Source: Paracoccus shandongensis (GTDB taxonomy: Bacteria; Pseudomonadota; Alphaproteobacteria; Rhodobacterales; Rhodobacteraceae). Taken from it: a stretch of 64,000 nucleotides of DNA. The stretch covers positions 372,001 through 436,000 of the forward strand of contig NZ_JAFLRK010000001.1 in NCBI RefSeq assembly GCF_017315735.1, read 5' to 3'. The notes under the pieces were generated by a model, which saw nothing but the letters and a program-made list of their open reading frames with translations, did not search any database and was not told where the DNA came from. Positions 17,745 through 31,719 of the stretch are shown here, in pieces; position 1 is the stretch's first letter, and the number at the start of each line of letters is the position of its first letter. The position numbers and the translations under genes were made by a program.

Positions 17745-17802
17745 ATCGCCTTGCGACACGCGGGGGTTGTCCTATGCTGCGCCCGCACCACGGGACACCA
17801 CC

Positions 17803-18993
17803 ATGACGCGACCCTTCCGCCGCCGGGTTCTGTACCTTCCCGGCTTCGATCCCATGCCCCCCCGGCGCTATCGCGAGATGTATCGCCGCGAATCGCGGAT
17901 GCAGGCGCGGATCAGCGGCTATGACCTGGTCATGGAACGGCCCGCCCAAGGCACCGCCTTCGGCTGGCGGACACGCGCGCGCTTTCCCGACGGAGAGGCC
18001 GAGGCGAGGACCGAGGTGCTGGTCTGGTCCGACCTGGTGCAGGCCTCGATGCGAACCGGGATCCTGGCGACCTATGGGCAGATGCTGCGGACGGCCTGGA
18101 TCTATGTGCGCTCCGGCGCGCTGCGGCGGCTGATGCGGCTGCGGCGGGGGCCGGTGCTGGCCGCGCTCTATCCGGTTGCCGTGCTGCTGCTGCAACTGCT
18201 GGGCGCGGTGCTGGCCGCAGGGCTTGCGGGATGGGCGGCCCTGGCGCTGACCGGCCTGCCCTGGCTTGCGGCCCCCCTGGCGTTGGCCGCCGCATGGGGC
18301 GCGCTGGTGCTGGCGAAATCCCAGGACCACCGGCTGTTCGCGCATTACCTGATGCAGGACTATGCCTTCACCGCCAGCCTGCACGGCGCCTATCCCCCGG
18401 TCCTGGAAGACCGGCTGGCCCTGTTCACGCAGCGCCTGTCCGACGCCCTGGCCGAGGATATCGACGAGGTTCTGGTCGTCGGCCATTCCTCGGGCGCCTA
18501 TCTGGCGGTGTCGCTGGTGGCCGATGCCCTGCGCCGGGGCCGCACCGCGCAAGGCCCCGCGCTGGCGCTTCTGACCCTGGGCCATGTGGTGCCGATGGCG
18601 GCCTTCCTGCCGCGCGCCGCCCGCCTGCGCGCCGACCTGGCCTTTCTGTCCGAACGCCCGGATCTGTTCTGGCTGGATGTCACCGCCCCCGGCGACGCGT
18701 GCAGCTTTGCGCTGTGTGATCCGGTGGCCGTCACCGGTATGGCGGGGCCGGGCCAACGCTGGCCGCTGGTGATCTCGGCCGCGTTCACGCAAACCCTGTC
18801 GCCCCGCCAGCAGCATCAGATGCGCCACCGCTGGATCCGGCGGCACATGCAATACCTTTGCGCCTTCGAGAAACCGGGCGATTACGACTATTTCGCCATC
18901 ACCGCCGGGCCGCGCCCGCTGGCCAACCGCTTCGCCGGCAGGCAGCACTCGCCCGGCCGGATCGCGGCCCCCGTCGCAGGACGGATGCGATGA
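17803..18993 (+). CDS. Alpha/beta-hydrolase-like protein with two transmembrane helices
   Basis: A 396-aa protein that begins RRRVLYLPGFDPMPPRRY, has two hydrophobic helices around residues 119-166, and carries the nucleophile elbow GHSSG with S229. This resembles a lipase/esterase fold interrupted by a membrane hairpin. Its stop overlaps the P450 start (ATGA), so the two are almost certainly co-expressed, suggesting a joint lipid or fatty-acid modification. No experimental family is recognised. The ATG at 17803 was chosen because the frame upstream is inside the M48 gene. Confidence 0.8.
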   Translation: MTRPFRRRVLYLPGFDPMPPRRYREMYRRESRMQARISGYDLVMERPAQGTAFGWRTRARFPDGEAEARTEVLVWSDLVQASMRTGILATYGQMLRTAWIYVRSGALRRLMRLRRGPVLAALYPVAVLLLQLLGAVLAAGLAGWAALALTGLPWLAAPLALAAAWGALVLAKSQDHRLFAHYLMQDYAFTASLHGAYPPVLEDRLALFTQRLSDALAEDIDEVLVVGHSSGAYLAVSLVADALRRGRTAQGPALALLTLGHVVPMAAFLPRAARLRADLAFLSERPDLFWLDVTAPGDACSFALCDPVAVTGMAGPGQRWPLVISAAFTQTLSPRQQHQMRHRWIRRHMQYLCAFEKPGDYDYFAITAGPRPLANRFAGRQHSPGRIAAPVAGRMR

Positions 18994-20345
18994 CCCCACC
19001 CCGCCCTGAGACGCGCGAAGGCCGGGGCAGCGTGCTGCGCCTTGCCCGCGCCTTCCGCCGCGACCTGCTGTCGGCCCTGCCCGAACGCCTTTATCGCGCC
19101 TGGATGGCCGAATTCCGCAGCCCCCTGATCCACAGCTTCGTCTGCAACGACCCCGCCCTGGTGCGCCTGATCCTGAAGGACCGCCCGGGCGATTTCCCCA
19201 AATCCGACCGGCTGCGCGCCGGGCTGGCGCCGCTGCTGGGCGAATCGGTCTTCGTCACCAATGGCGCGCAATGGGCCGCGCAGCGCCGCATCATCGACCC
19301 CGCCTTCGAAGGCGGCCGCCTGCACGACAGCCTGCCCGCGATCTTCGCCGCAGCCGACGCCACCGTCGCCCGCCTGCGCCCGGGCGAGCAGGATATCGAG
19401 CCCGAATGCAGCCACGCCGCCGCCGACGTGATCTTTCGCGCGCTGTTCTCGATGCCCATCGAACATGACATCGCGGGCCAGGTTTTCCGCGCCTTCCGGG
19501 CCCACCAGGACGCGCAGCCGGTGGTAAACCTGGCCGCCCTGCTGCCCTGGCCGCGCTGGCTGCCCCATCCCCATTCCCGCCGCACCCGCCGCACGGCGGC
19601 CGAGATCCGGGGCCTGATCACCACGCTTGTCGCCAACCGGATGGCCGCGATCCGCGAGGGCACCGCCCCCGACGACCTCGCCACCCGGATCATGACCACG
19701 CCGGATCCGCAGACCGGCCGCTGCTTTTCCGCACCCGAGATGGTGGACCAGGTCGCGATCTTCTTCCTGGCGGGGCACGAGACCAGCGCCTCGGCCCTGG
19801 CCTGGGCGCTGTGGCTGCTGGCGGCCCATCCCGAATGGCAGGACGCCGTTGCGTCCGAGGCTGCCGCCCTGACCCCCGACATGGCCGGGATCAACGCCCT
19901 GCGCACCACCCGCGCGGTGTTCCGAGAGGCGCTGCGCCTTTATCCCCCTGTCCCGATGATGGTCCGCCAGGCAATGCGGCCGGAAACGATGCGCGGCCGC
20001 CCCGTGCCTGCGGGGGCGCAACTGGTCCTGTCGCCCTGGCACCTGCACCGCCACCATCGCCTGTGGGACCGAGCCGACGACTTCGACCCCGGCCGCTGGT
20101 CCCGCCCCGAAGGCAAGGCCAGCGCCCGCGATGCCTTCATCCCCTTTTCCGCAGGCCAGCGCGTCTGCCCTGGCGCGGGCTTTGCCATGGTCGAGGGCGT
20201 GGTGATGCTGGCCCGCATCACCGCGGCCTTCCGCCTTGAGCCGGGCACGCAGCCCCCGGTCCCCGTCGCCCGCCTGACCGTCCGCGGCCGAGACGGCATC
20301 AGCGTCCGCCTGACGCCGCGCGAAAACCTCGCTTCCCCCGCTTGA
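18990..20345 (+). CDS. Cytochrome P450
   Basis: A 451-aa haem monooxygenase, soluble, with no N-terminal anchor. The oxygen-binding I-helix motif AGHETS is at 261-266, the ExxR pair is E313/R316, and the haem ligand is C393 in [10 protein letters not shown]. All three family signatures are intact. It is translationally coupled to the hydrolase upstream. No ferredoxin or reductase gene lies in the window. The substrate is unknown; the hydrolase partner hints at a fatty acid or ester. Confidence 0.93.
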   Translation: MTPPRPETREGRGSVLRLARAFRRDLLSALPERLYRAWMAEFRSPLIHSFVCNDPALVRLILKDRPGDFPKSDRLRAGLAPLLGESVFVTNGAQWAAQRRIIDPAFEGGRLHDSLPAIFAAADATVARLRPGEQDIEPECSHAAADVIFRALFSMPIEHDIAGQVFRAFRAHQDAQPVVNLAALLPWPRWLPHPHSRRTRRTAAEIRGLITTLVANRMAAIREGTAPDDLATRIMTTPDPQTGRCFSAPEMVDQVAIFFLAGHETSASALAWALWLLAAHPEWQDAVASEAAALTPDMAGINALRTTRAVFREALRLYPPVPMMVRQAMRPETMRGRPVPAGAQLVLSPWHLHRHHRLWDRADDFDPGRWSRPEGKASARDAFIPFSAGQRVCPGAGFAMVEGVVMLARITAAFRLEPGTQPPVPVARLTVRGRDGISVRLTPRENLASPA

Positions 20346-20379
20346 CATTCCCCGCTGCCCAGACAAAAAGGGCGCCAGT

Positions 20380-20455
20380 GGGGCCGTAGCTCAGTTGGTA
20401 GAGCGCATCGTTCGCAATGATGAGGCCAGGGGTTCGATTCCCCTCGGCTCCACCA
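20380..20455 (+). tRNA. tRNA-Ala (CGC)
   Basis: A 76-nt gene with CCA encoded. The anticodon loop is TTCGCAA, giving anticodon CGC, which reads GCG. The acceptor stem pairs GGGGCCG with CGGCTCC and keeps the G3-U70 wobble pair that defines alanine tRNAs. The D arm (AGCTCAGTTGGTAGAGCG) and the T arm (GGGGTTCGATTCCCC) are standard. It converges on the NCS1 permease gene. Confidence 0.97.
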
Positions 20456-20463
20456 GTTTCCTC

Positions 20464-21897
20464 CTACACCGCATCCCCGCGCCGCAGCGCGTAATAGACG
20501 CCGCCGCCCACGGCCACGCCGAAGAACCAGCCATAGGTGCCCCACCAGGCGGGCAGCAGCGTGGTGAAGGTCGGCAGGATCGACGAAAAGACGATCCCGA
20601 TACCAAAGGCGATGAAGGCCTTGGAATGCCAGCCGTTCTGGAACCGGAACTCTCCGTTTTCCTGATACAGCGCCGCGACATCCAGGCGCGACCGGCGGAT
20701 CAGGTAGTAATCCACCATGATGATCCCGAAGATCGGTCCCATGGTCGAGCCGATGAAGTTGACGAAATGGGCGGCCCCCGTTTCCCACGGCGCCCAGGGA
20801 AACAGCGCCAGAGAGATCAGCGCCGCGATATAGCCGCCGCCCTTGAAGGAAATCCGCGACGGGAAGGTGTTCGAGAAATCGAAAGCGGCCGAGACGAAGT
20901 TCGCCACCACGTTGATCCCCAGCGTCGCCACGGCGAAGGTCAGGGCCGCCAGGATCGCCAGGAACAGGCTGTCGAACTTGGCCGAGATCTGTTCGGGATG
21001 GATCAGCACCTCGCCATAGACGGCATAGGCGGCGGTGGTGGTGACGCCCGCCACCAGGCAGAAGGCCAGCAGGTTGACCGGCAGGCCCCACAAGTTGCCC
21101 TTCATCAGCGCCCGTTCATCGGTGGCATAGCGCGAGAAATCGCAGAAGTTCAGGTAAAGCGCGGCGAAATAGGTGATCCAGGTCGCGGCCACGGCGGCCA
21201 ATGCGGCAACGCTGCCCGGCGCTGCGGTGACGCCCGCGTCGCGCGTGGCCGCGATCAGCACGTCCTGCGGGATCTCGGAGCCAAAGGAGAAGGTGCCGGA
21301 TTTCGCCACCAGGTAGACGGCCAGCACCAGCATCACGACCCAGACGGCGGGACCGGCCCAGTCCTGGAAGCGGCGCACCGTTTCCATCCCGTTCTGGATG
21401 ATCAGAAGCTGCGCGCCCCAGACGATCAGGAAACAGATCACCGTCAGGGTGGAATGGCCCAGCAGGAAGCTGGTCTCGTGGAACTGCAACAGCGCCGGGC
21501 TGCGGATCAGCAGCGCGACCAGGGCGCCCGCGGCGGCGGCGGTCTGCGCGCCATACCAGAAGCAGGCGACGACCGCGCGGACCAGCGCCGGGACATTCGC
21601 CCCGAAGGTGCCGAACGAGGCGCGGGCCAGCACCGGAAAGGGCACGCCCGTGCGCACGCCCGCATTGCCCACCATCGTCATCAGCACGAAGATCACCAGC
21701 GATCCGATGCCGATCGCCAGCACGAAATTGACGAAGCTGCCGCACAGCAGGAACAGGCTGGCGGCCAGGTAATAGCCCCAAAGGCTGTGCACGTCCGAGG
21801 TCCAGACGTTGAAGATCGAAAACGCCCCCCATTTGCGTTCACGCGCGGGGGCGAGATCCTTGTTGTAAAGGGCGGGGGATGGGTTTTTCAGCTGCAT
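20464..21897 (-). CDS. NCS1-family nucleobase/allantoin permease
   Basis: A 477-aa integral membrane transporter with about twelve helices. The N terminus LKNPSPALYNKDLAPARER and the helix WGAFSIFNVWTSDVHSLWGY are typical of NCS1 carriers for cytosine, uracil, hydantoin or allantoin. I set the start at 21897 (AGAGGG upstream); the frame extends to 21957 without support. No purine- or pyrimidine-catabolic gene lies next to it, so the substrate stays open. Confidence 0.87.
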   Translation of the reverse strand: MQLKNPSPALYNKDLAPARERKWGAFSIFNVWTSDVHSLWGYYLAASLFLLCGSFVNFVLAIGIGSLVIFVLMTMVGNAGVRTGVPFPVLARASFGTFGANVPALVRAVVACFWYGAQTAAAAGALVALLIRSPALLQFHETSFLLGHSTLTVICFLIVWGAQLLIIQNGMETVRRFQDWAGPAVWVVMLVLAVYLVAKSGTFSFGSEIPQDVLIAATRDAGVTAAPGSVAALAAVAATWITYFAALYLNFCDFSRYATDERALMKGNLWGLPVNLLAFCLVAGVTTTAAYAVYGEVLIHPEQISAKFDSLFLAILAALTFAVATLGINVVANFVSAAFDFSNTFPSRISFKGGGYIAALISLALFPWAPWETGAAHFVNFIGSTMGPIFGIIMVDYYLIRRSRLDVAALYQENGEFRFQNGWHSKAFIAFGIGIVFSSILPTFTTLLPAWWGTYGWFFGVAVGGGVYYALRRGDAV

Positions 21898-22037
21898 GAT
21901 ACCCTCTTGCCGGGCGCCATGGCGACAGGCTGCGGCCCGATGGGACCACAGGATCACGCATCACGGATTCGTGGGAAGATGGATCGTCGCCCCGCCGCAA
22001 AAAAGCCGAAGCGGCGCGGCAAAACGGCATCAAGGGG

Positions 22038-22066
22038 AACAGCCGCCAGGGGGACCGGCGGCTGTT
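22038..22066 (-). terminator. Terminator hairpin after DAHP synthase
   Basis: A perfect 10-bp stem, AACAGCCGCC (22038-22047) and GGCGGCTGTT (22057-22066) with a 9-nt loop, 7 bp downstream of the aroG stop codon on the minus strand. No long T tail follows. Confidence 0.65.
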
Positions 22067-22073
22067 CGGGTTC

Positions 22074-23483
22074 CTATCCTGCCAGGGCGCTTGGCTGGGC
22101 CTGAACGCCCGCCTCGCGGCGGTTGCGCAGTTCCTCGGCCACCAGGAAGGCCAGTTCCAGCGACTGGCTGGCGTTCAGGCGCGGGTCGCAGGCGGTGTGG
22201 TAGCGGTCCGACAGATCCTCGTCGGTGACGGCGCGGACGCCGCCGGTGCATTCGGTCACGTCCTTGCCGGTCATCTCGAAATGCACGCCGCCGGGGATGG
22301 TGCCCTCGGCCTTGTGGACGGCGAAGAACTCGCGCACCTCGCGCAGGATCGAATCGAAGGCGCGCGTCTTGTAGCCCGAGGACGATTTGATGACATTGCC
22401 GTGCATCGGGTCGCAGGACCAGACGACATTCGCGCCCTCGGCCCGGACTGTCTGGATCAGGCGCGGCAGGTGGTCGCCGACCTTGCCCGCGCCAAAGCGC
22501 GCGATCAGCGTCAGCCGGCCCGGTTCGTTGTCGGGGTTCAGCTTCTCCATCAGCGCCTTCAGGTCGTCCGCCGTGGTGGTCGGGCCGCATTTAAGCCCGA
22601 TGGGGTTCTGCACGCCCCGGCAGAATTCGACATGCGCGCCGTCCACCTGGCGGGTGCGGTCGCCGATCCAGATCATGTGGCCGGATCCCGCGACCGGCAG
22701 GCCGGTGGTCGAATCGACGCGGGCCAGGGCTTCTTCGTATTCCAGCAGCAGGGCTTCGTGACTGGTGTAGAAATCGACCTTGGAAAGCTGGTGCGCGGTG
22801 TCGGAATTGACCCCCGCCGCCTGCATGAAGGCCATGGCGTCGCTGATCCGGCCCGCGATGTCGCGGTATTTCGCGGCCTCGGGACCGCCCACGAAATCGG
22901 CGATCCAGCTTTGCACGCGGTGCATGTCCGCGAAGCCGCCGGTCGAAAACGCCCGCAGCAGGTTCAGGGACGCCGCCGCCTGCGTATAGGCCGCCAGCAT
23001 CCGCTGCGGATCGGGGATGCGCGATTCGGCCGTGAAATCAAAGCCGTTGATGATGTCGCCGCGATAAGAGGGCAGCTCGACCCCGTTCATCACCTCGGTC
23101 GGGGCGCTGCGGGGCTTGGCGAACTGGCCTGCCATGCGGCCGACCTTGATGACCGGCATCTGCGCGCCCCAGGTCAGGACGACCGCCATCTGCAACAGCA
23201 CCTTGAAGGTGTCACGGATGTTGTCGGCGCTGAATTCGGCGAAACTTTCCGCACAATCGCCGCCCTGCAACAGGAAGGCCCGGCCCTCTGCCGCCTGGGC
23301 CAGTTCGGCCTTCAGGCGCCGCGCCTCACCGGCGAAGACCAGCGGCGGATAGCGGCGCAACTGCGCCTCGACCGCCTGGAGGGCGGCAGGGTCGGTATAG
23401 TCCGGCATCTGGACGCGGGGATAGGCGCGCCAGCCGGCCTTGTCCCAGCTTTGGGTGGCGGTCTTGCGGTTCTCCTGCGTCAT
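22074..23483 (-). CDS. aroG: 3-deoxy-7-phosphoheptulonate synthase, class II
   Basis: First step of the shikimate pathway, condensing phosphoenolpyruvate and erythrose 4-phosphate. The 469-aa protein is the plant-like class II type, clear from [15 protein letters not shown] at the start, [26 protein letters not shown] and [11 protein letters not shown]. An AAAGGAG site precedes the ATG at 23483; the frame stays open to 23726 without a site. It feeds aroB and aroK, which are encoded about 18 kb away. Confidence 0.95.
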   Translation of the reverse strand: MTQENRKTATQSWDKAGWRAYPRVQMPDYTDPAALQAVEAQLRRYPPLVFAGEARRLKAELAQAAEGRAFLLQGGDCAESFAEFSADNIRDTFKVLLQMAVVLTWGAQMPVIKVGRMAGQFAKPRSAPTEVMNGVELPSYRGDIINGFDFTAESRIPDPQRMLAAYTQAAASLNLLRAFSTGGFADMHRVQSWIADFVGGPEAAKYRDIAGRISDAMAFMQAAGVNSDTAHQLSKVDFYTSHEALLLEYEEALARVDSTTGLPVAGSGHMIWIGDRTRQVDGAHVEFCRGVQNPIGLKCGPTTTADDLKALMEKLNPDNEPGRLTLIARFGAGKVGDHLPRLIQTVRAEGANVVWSCDPMHGNVIKSSSGYKTRAFDSILREVREFFAVHKAEGTIPGGVHFEMTGKDVTECTGGVRAVTDEDLSDRYHTACDPRLNASQSLELAFLVAEELRNRREAGVQAQPSALAG

Positions 23484-23628
23484 GGCACGGACTCCTTTGG
23501 AAATGACCGGAACGGTATAGACGGGAACCGGGCAAAGGAAAAGCGGGACCGCACGGCCCCTGCCCCCTCTTGCGGCAGGTGCAAATCCCTGATGATGTCG
23601 TGCGATCACGCGCGCAAAGACTGCCCCC

Positions 23629-24606
23629 ATGCCATCCGACAAGCCCCGCCGCTTCACGTTCCTGCTGCTGGACCGTTTCACCATGCTGCCCTTCACCGCG
23701 GCGATCGAGCCGCTGCGCCTGGCCAACCGCGCGGCGGGCCGGACGCTCTACAGCTGGCGGCTTGTCGGGCCGGCGGGGGATCACGCCACCTGCTCGAACG
23801 GGGCGCGGGTGGTGCTGGACGCGTCGATCGACGCCGATACCGTGGCGGAACGCGACGACGTGGTGATCGTCTGCGGCGGCACCGAGATCGCGCGCGAGGC
23901 GACGAAGCCCGTGCTGAACTGGCTGCGCAGGCAGGCGCGCGGGGGTGCGACGATGGGCGCGGTCTGCACCGGAGCCTGGATCCTGGCCGAGGCGGGCCTG
24001 CTGGACGGGCGCAAGGCCACGATCCACTGGGAAAACCACGACGGCTTTGCCGAGGCTTTCCCGCAGGTGGACCTCTATCGGTCGGTCTTCGTGAACGACG
24101 GCAACCGGCTGACGGCGGCGGGCGGGACCAGTTCCATCGACCTGATGCTGCACCTGATCGCCGAGGCGCATGGCGATGCCCTGGCGACCGAGGTGGCGGA
24201 CCAGATGCTGCACACCGCCATCCGCACCGACCAGGACCGCCAGCGGCTGTCGATCCCCACGCGCATCGGTGTGCGCCACCCCCGGCTGGCGGCGGTGATC
24301 GCGCGGATGGAGGCGAACCTGGAGGAGCCGATCAGCCCCGCCCAACTGGCCGCCGACGCGGGCATGTCCACGCGGCAGCTGGAACGGCTGTTCCGCCGAT
24401 ACCTGAACCGCAGTCCCAAGCGGTATTACATGGAAACCCGGCTGGCCCGCGCGCGCAACCTGCTGATGCAGACCGAGATGCCCGTCATTGAAATCGCGCT
24501 GGCATCCGGCTTTTCCAGCCCCTCGCATTTCTCGAAATGCTACCGCGCCTTCTATGGCAGCACGCCCTACCGCGAGCGCGGGACAGGGGCTGCGGCATCG
24601 GCATAG
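23629..24606 (+). CDS. GlxA-family transcriptional regulator
   Basis: A 325-aa regulator with an N-terminal DJ-1/PfpI-like domain ([16 protein letters not shown], then the nucleophile-elbow region [17 protein letters not shown]) and a C-terminal AraC-type DNA-binding domain from about residue 225 ([23 protein letters not shown] and [17 protein letters not shown]). Members activate glycine-betaine, carnitine or amino-acid catabolism genes. It is divergent from aroG and convergent with atpC, without an obvious target next to it. Confidence 0.88.
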   Translation: MPSDKPRRFTFLLLDRFTMLPFTAAIEPLRLANRAAGRTLYSWRLVGPAGDHATCSNGARVVLDASIDADTVAERDDVVIVCGGTEIAREATKPVLNWLRRQARGGATMGAVCTGAWILAEAGLLDGRKATIHWENHDGFAEAFPQVDLYRSVFVNDGNRLTAAGGTSSIDLMLHLIAEAHGDALATEVADQMLHTAIRTDQDRQRLSIPTRIGVRHPRLAAVIARMEANLEEPISPAQLAADAGMSTRQLERLFRRYLNRSPKRYYMETRLARARNLLMQTEMPVIEIALASGFSSPSHFSKCYRAFYGSTPYRERGTGAAASA

Positions 24607-24608
24607 AA

Positions 24609-24641
24609 AAACCCCGGCGCGGGGGTGCCGCGCCGGGGTTT
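24609..24641. terminator. Bidirectional terminator between GlxA-type gene and atpC
   Basis: A perfect 12-bp stem, AAACCCCGGCGC (24609-24620) and GCGCCGGGGTTT (24630-24641), with a 9-nt loop, flanked by A and T runs so it can work for both converging genes. Confidence 0.88.
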
Positions 24642-24659
24642 GTCACCGTCCCCGACGGA

Positions 24660-25109
24660 TCAGTCCGGGAAGTTCGGGTGGTTCGGATCCAGGCCGATAT
24701 GGGTGCCCAGGGCCTCCATGTCCGCCAGCAGCTTAACGGCTGCGGTGACCACATCCTCGCCCGCGGCGTCGCGCTTGGTTTCAGCGGCGCGGCGGTTGCG
24801 ATGCGCGTCGGTCATCATCTCGTTGAAGATCTCTTGCGTGATCTCCTCACGGCGGTGGCCGCGTTCGGCCAGAAGGCTGACCGAATCGGCGCTGATCTCG
24901 ACGAAACCGCCGGTCACGGCGAAATCGCTTGCCGTTCCGTCGGCGCCGATCACCGTGACCAGGCCGGGACGCAGCGTGACGATGGTGGGCGCGTGGCCGG
25001 GCATGGCGGTCAGGTCGCCATCCGTGCCCGGCAGGCGCACCTCGCGCACGGGAACAGAGACAAGTCTCCGTTCCGGCGACACGAGGTCGAACTGCATGGT
25101 ATCGGCCAT
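24660..25109 (-). CDS. atpC: F1-ATPase epsilon subunit
   Basis: Central-stalk subunit and intrinsic regulator of the F1F0-ATP synthase. The 149-aa protein begins MQFDLVSPERRL, with the beta-sandwich motif GDLTAMPGHAP and the GGFVEI strand. The C-terminal helices are unusually extended (tail HIGLDPNHPNFPD) compared with short alphaproteobacterial epsilon subunits. Last gene of the atpHAGDC operon, 9 bp after atpD. Confidence 0.95.
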   Translation of the reverse strand: MADTMQFDLVSPERRLVSVPVREVRLPGTDGDLTAMPGHAPTIVTLRPGLVTVIGADGTASDFAVTGGFVEISADSVSLLAERGHRREEITQEIFNEMMTDAHRNRRAAETKRDAAGEDVVTAAVKLLADMEALGTHIGLDPNHPNFPD

Positions 25110-25118
25110 CCTGCCCCC

Positions 25119-27439
<2,321 letters not shown>

Positions 27440-27451
27440 CTATTCCCCCTC

Positions 27452-28986
<1,535 letters not shown>

Positions 28987-28987
<1 letters not shown>

Positions 28988-29553
28988 TATCCGACCTCTT
29001 TCATAGCATTCTGGAGGGAGGCGAGCTTCGAGCGGATCGAGCTGTCGATCATCTGCGAGCCCAGCTTGACGATCATGCCGCCGATGAGGGTTTCATCGAC
29101 GCGCGTGTTCAGTTTGACGATCTTGCCCGACTTCTGCGCCAGCGTGTCGCGCAGCCGCGCCTGCTGGTCGTCGGTCAGCGCGACGGCGCTGGTCACGTCG
29201 GCGGTCACCTCGCCGCGTTCCTCGGCGATCAGCGCCTGCAGCTGGCGCACCAGTTGCGGCAGCACGAACAGGCGGCGGTTGCGGGCCATCAGTTGCAGCG
29301 TGTTGGCCAGCACCGGCGAAAAGCCCATGCGCTGCGCCAGCGCGGCAATGGCGGCGGACTGCTGGTCGCGCGTGTAGATGGGCGAGCTGATCAGGGCGCG
29401 CAGATCGGCGCTGTCGTCCAGCGCCGCGCGCAGGTCGGCGGTCTGCTGGGCCAGGGCGTCCAAGCCCCCCTCTTCCCTGACAATATCGAAGACGGCCTGC
29501 GCATAGCGCCCGGCGATGCTCTGGGACATGGAAACAGAGTTGGCCACGGTCAT
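28987..29553 (-). CDS. atpH: F1-ATPase delta subunit
   Basis: Peripheral-stalk protein linking F1 to F0. The 188-aa sequence has [15 protein letters not shown] near the N terminus and ends with the conserved [22 protein letters not shown]. The annotated ATG lies directly after AAAGG, too close for initiation; a GTG at 29547, two codons in, has the same AAAGG at a 6-nt spacing and may be the true start. First gene of atpHAGDC. Confidence 0.93.
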
Positions 29554-29992
29554 CCTTTACGGTTTGCGCAAGCCCCGCTGGCGGGCCGGGCGTTTGTCCG
29601 GTCTGTCGCGGGGTGCGGGTCGCATTCGCACGGCCTTCAGGGGACCGTCATGAAATCTGCGGCGTCTCTAGCAGGTGAAATCGGCCCGGGCAACCGGCTA
29701 GCGCACGGAAATGAGAAGGATTGCGACCTTCGGATCCCGGCGCCTTCCCGCGCAGGCGGCGGCGCGCCCCCGGACCCGGTGGACAGCGGCGGCAGGGCGG
29801 GTTTTTCGCGGTTGCAGCATGAACAACCCGGCGCGACCCGCCAACCTTGCGGTGGACGAGGCACGCCGGGGGCAACTGGCAACGCTGCAAAGACAGGCTC
29901 GGCGAAACGAAGACTCGTTACCAGCAGGCTGCCAGCTACCGCTTTCGTATAGGCGGTTTCGCTGCGGTGCGGCAGATCACCTTATGGACAGG
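29554..29992. other. 439-bp intergenic region without a recognised gene
   Basis: Lies between the atp operon start and the end of the methyltransferase gene, so it should contain the atp promoter on the minus strand. Several open frames cross it, but none has a ribosome-binding site with protein-like composition. One inverted repeat, GCGAAAC (29902-29908) with GTTTCGC (29956-29962), encloses a partly self-complementary stretch. I found no match to the RNase P, tmRNA or SRP RNA core motifs; an uncharacterised small RNA is possible. Confidence 0.4.
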
Positions 29993-30808
29993 TCAGGGGT
30001 CGATTCGGGCAGGTTGCGCAGGATTTTCTTGCAGATGCTGCAAGTTCCGGCCCACCGGCGCGCGGGTCGGGCGCGGCTTGACGACGCCGTCCAGGATCTC
30101 CAGCGGGTTTGGCACATGGACGCGCAGTTCTGGGCCCAGGGGCGCGCGGACCTGCTTGGTCAACTCGATCAGCACGACGCCCGCGATCAGCACCCGGCTG
30201 ATGCGCGCCCCAGTGCGTTCCCACATCTGCGCGCTGCCCAGCCAGAAGCGCCGGTCCGAGGGCGGGATATAGACCGCCGAGCCATGCCAGTCGGGCACAA
30301 AGCCCGCCCGGCGCGCCTGCGTCTCGATCTGGCCGGTGGTATAGCTGCGCCCCAGGCCAAAGGGCGTGCGGTCGGACGCCGCCCACAGCCCCGCGCGGTT
30401 GGGCACCATCACCATGATCCGCCCGCCCGGACCAAGCACGCGCCAGGCCTCGGCCAGCAGGGCGTCGGGATCGTCGCTGGTTTCCAGCCCGTGCAGCATC
30501 ACCAGCCGGTCCACGCTGCCGGTTTCCAGCGGCCAGGCGGTCTCGTCGCACAGGACGCTGTGGTTGGGCATCCCGGCGGGCCAGGACATCACCCCCTGCG
30601 GCCCGGGCATCAGCGCCGTGACGCGCCGGGCGGTCGGCAGATAGGGCCGCAGCATCGGGGCGGCAAAGCCGAAGCCCGCGACGTTCATGCCGGTGCAGCC
30701 CCCCGGCGGCCAGCGCGTCACCAGCCGGTCGCGCAGGATGCGCTGCACCACGCGCCCAAGCGCCCGCTGGTAATAGAAGCTGCGGAGATCCGCGATATCG
30801 TGGTGCAT
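29993..30808 (-). CDS. Class I SAM-dependent methyltransferase
   Basis: A 271-aa protein with a methyltransferase-type core: GMNVAGFGFAAPMLRP stands in the SAM-binding glycine-loop position, and VMLHGLETSDDPDALLAEAWRVLGPGGRIMVMVPNR is the typical post-motif region. It begins with a helical MHHDIADLRSFYYQR. It is divergent from gloB. The acceptor molecule is unknown. Confidence 0.8.
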   Translation of the reverse strand: MHHDIADLRSFYYQRALGRVVQRILRDRLVTRWPPGGCTGMNVAGFGFAAPMLRPYLPTARRVTALMPGPQGVMSWPAGMPNHSVLCDETAWPLETGSVDRLVMLHGLETSDDPDALLAEAWRVLGPGGRIMVMVPNRAGLWAASDRTPFGLGRSYTTGQIETQARRAGFVPDWHGSAVYIPPSDRRFWLGSAQMWERTGARISRVLIAGVVLIELTKQVRAPLGPELRVHVPNPLEILDGVVKPRPTRAPVGRNLQHLQENPAQPARIDP

Positions 30809-30866
30809 TGCGCCCCGGCCCGGCTTTTGACAGGCTCGACCACATCACAGGAAAGGGACTTTGCCA

Positions 30867-31613
30867 ATGCCGCTGGAACTGGTCACGCTGCGCTGCCGGA
30901 CGGACAACTATGCCTATCTGCTGCATGGCGAGGAAGGCACGGTCCTGATCGACGCGCCCGAAGCCGCGCCGATCCTGCGAGAGCTTTCAGCGCGGGACTG
31001 GACCCTGTCCGCGATCCTTCTGACCCATCACCACGCCGACCACACCGATGGCGTGGCGGAAATCGTGCGCGAGACCGGCGCCATGGTCATCGGCGCGGCG
31101 GCGGACGCCCATCGCCTGCCCCCGCTGGACCTGCGGATCACGCCGGGCGAGCCGCTGGAGGTTCTGGGCGAGCCGATCGAGATCATCGACGTGCCCGGCC
31201 ACACCATCGGTCACGTCGCCTTCCATTTCCCGCAATCGGGCGTCGTCTTCACCGCCGACAGCCTGATGGCCCTTGGCTGCGGCCGCCTGTTCGAGGGGAC
31301 GGCCCAGATGATGTGGGACAGCCTGTCCCGCCTGAACGCCCTGCCCGCCGATACGCTGATCTGTTCGGGCCACGACTATTGCGCGGGCAACGGCGCCTTC
31401 GCGCTGTCGGTCGATCCCGGCAACCAGGCGCTGCGCGAGCGGCTGGCGGCCGTGCAAGAGGCGCGCCAGCCCTGCGCGCCCGCCACGCTGGCCCTGGAAA
31501 GGGCCACCAACCCCTTCCTGCGGGTGGCGGCGCTGCGCGCGTCCCTGGGCATGGAAAACGCCCCGGATGCCGAGGTTTTCGCGCGTCTTCGATCCATGAA
31601 GGACGCCTTCTGA
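30867..31613 (+). CDS. gloB: Hydroxyacylglutathione hydrolase (glyoxalase II)
   Basis: Hydrolyses S-lactoylglutathione to lactate and glutathione in methylglyoxal detoxification. The 248-aa metallo-beta-lactamase-fold protein carries the metal motif THHHADH, with further ligands in DVPGHTIGHVAFH, FTADSLMALGCGR and SGHDYC. The ATG at 30867 is 9 nt after GAAAGGG; a TTG two codons earlier is too close to it. The C-terminal glutathione-binding helices are present (ATNPFLR). Confidence 0.94.
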   Translation: MPLELVTLRCRTDNYAYLLHGEEGTVLIDAPEAAPILRELSARDWTLSAILLTHHHADHTDGVAEIVRETGAMVIGAAADAHRLPPLDLRITPGEPLEVLGEPIEIIDVPGHTIGHVAFHFPQSGVVFTADSLMALGCGRLFEGTAQMMWDSLSRLNALPADTLICSGHDYCAGNGAFALSVDPGNQALRERLAAVQEARQPCAPATLALERATNPFLRVAALRASLGMENAPDAEVFARLRSMKDAF

Positions 31614-31646
31614 CGGCAAGGGCAAAGCGCCGCTTGGCAGGCCGTG

Positions 31647-31677
31647 CTTGAAATTCGCCGGGCCAGGCATCACATCT
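31647..31677 (+). promoter_or_regulatory. Possible heat-shock (sigma-32) promoter 1 of clpA
   Basis: CTTGAAA (31647-31653) matches the sigma-32 -35 consensus, and TCACATCT (31670-31677) is a fair match to CCCCATNT at 16 nt. Spacing is slightly long. Inference from sequence pattern only. Confidence 0.35.
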
Positions 31678-31719
31678 GCCTCAACCGTGGGAAAATCGTG
31701 GCATCCGCGTGAAAAAGCA

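Noticed and set aside
29554..29992. RNase P RNA, tmRNA or SRP RNA in the unassigned gap
   Set aside because: None of their conserved core sequences could be found on either strand.
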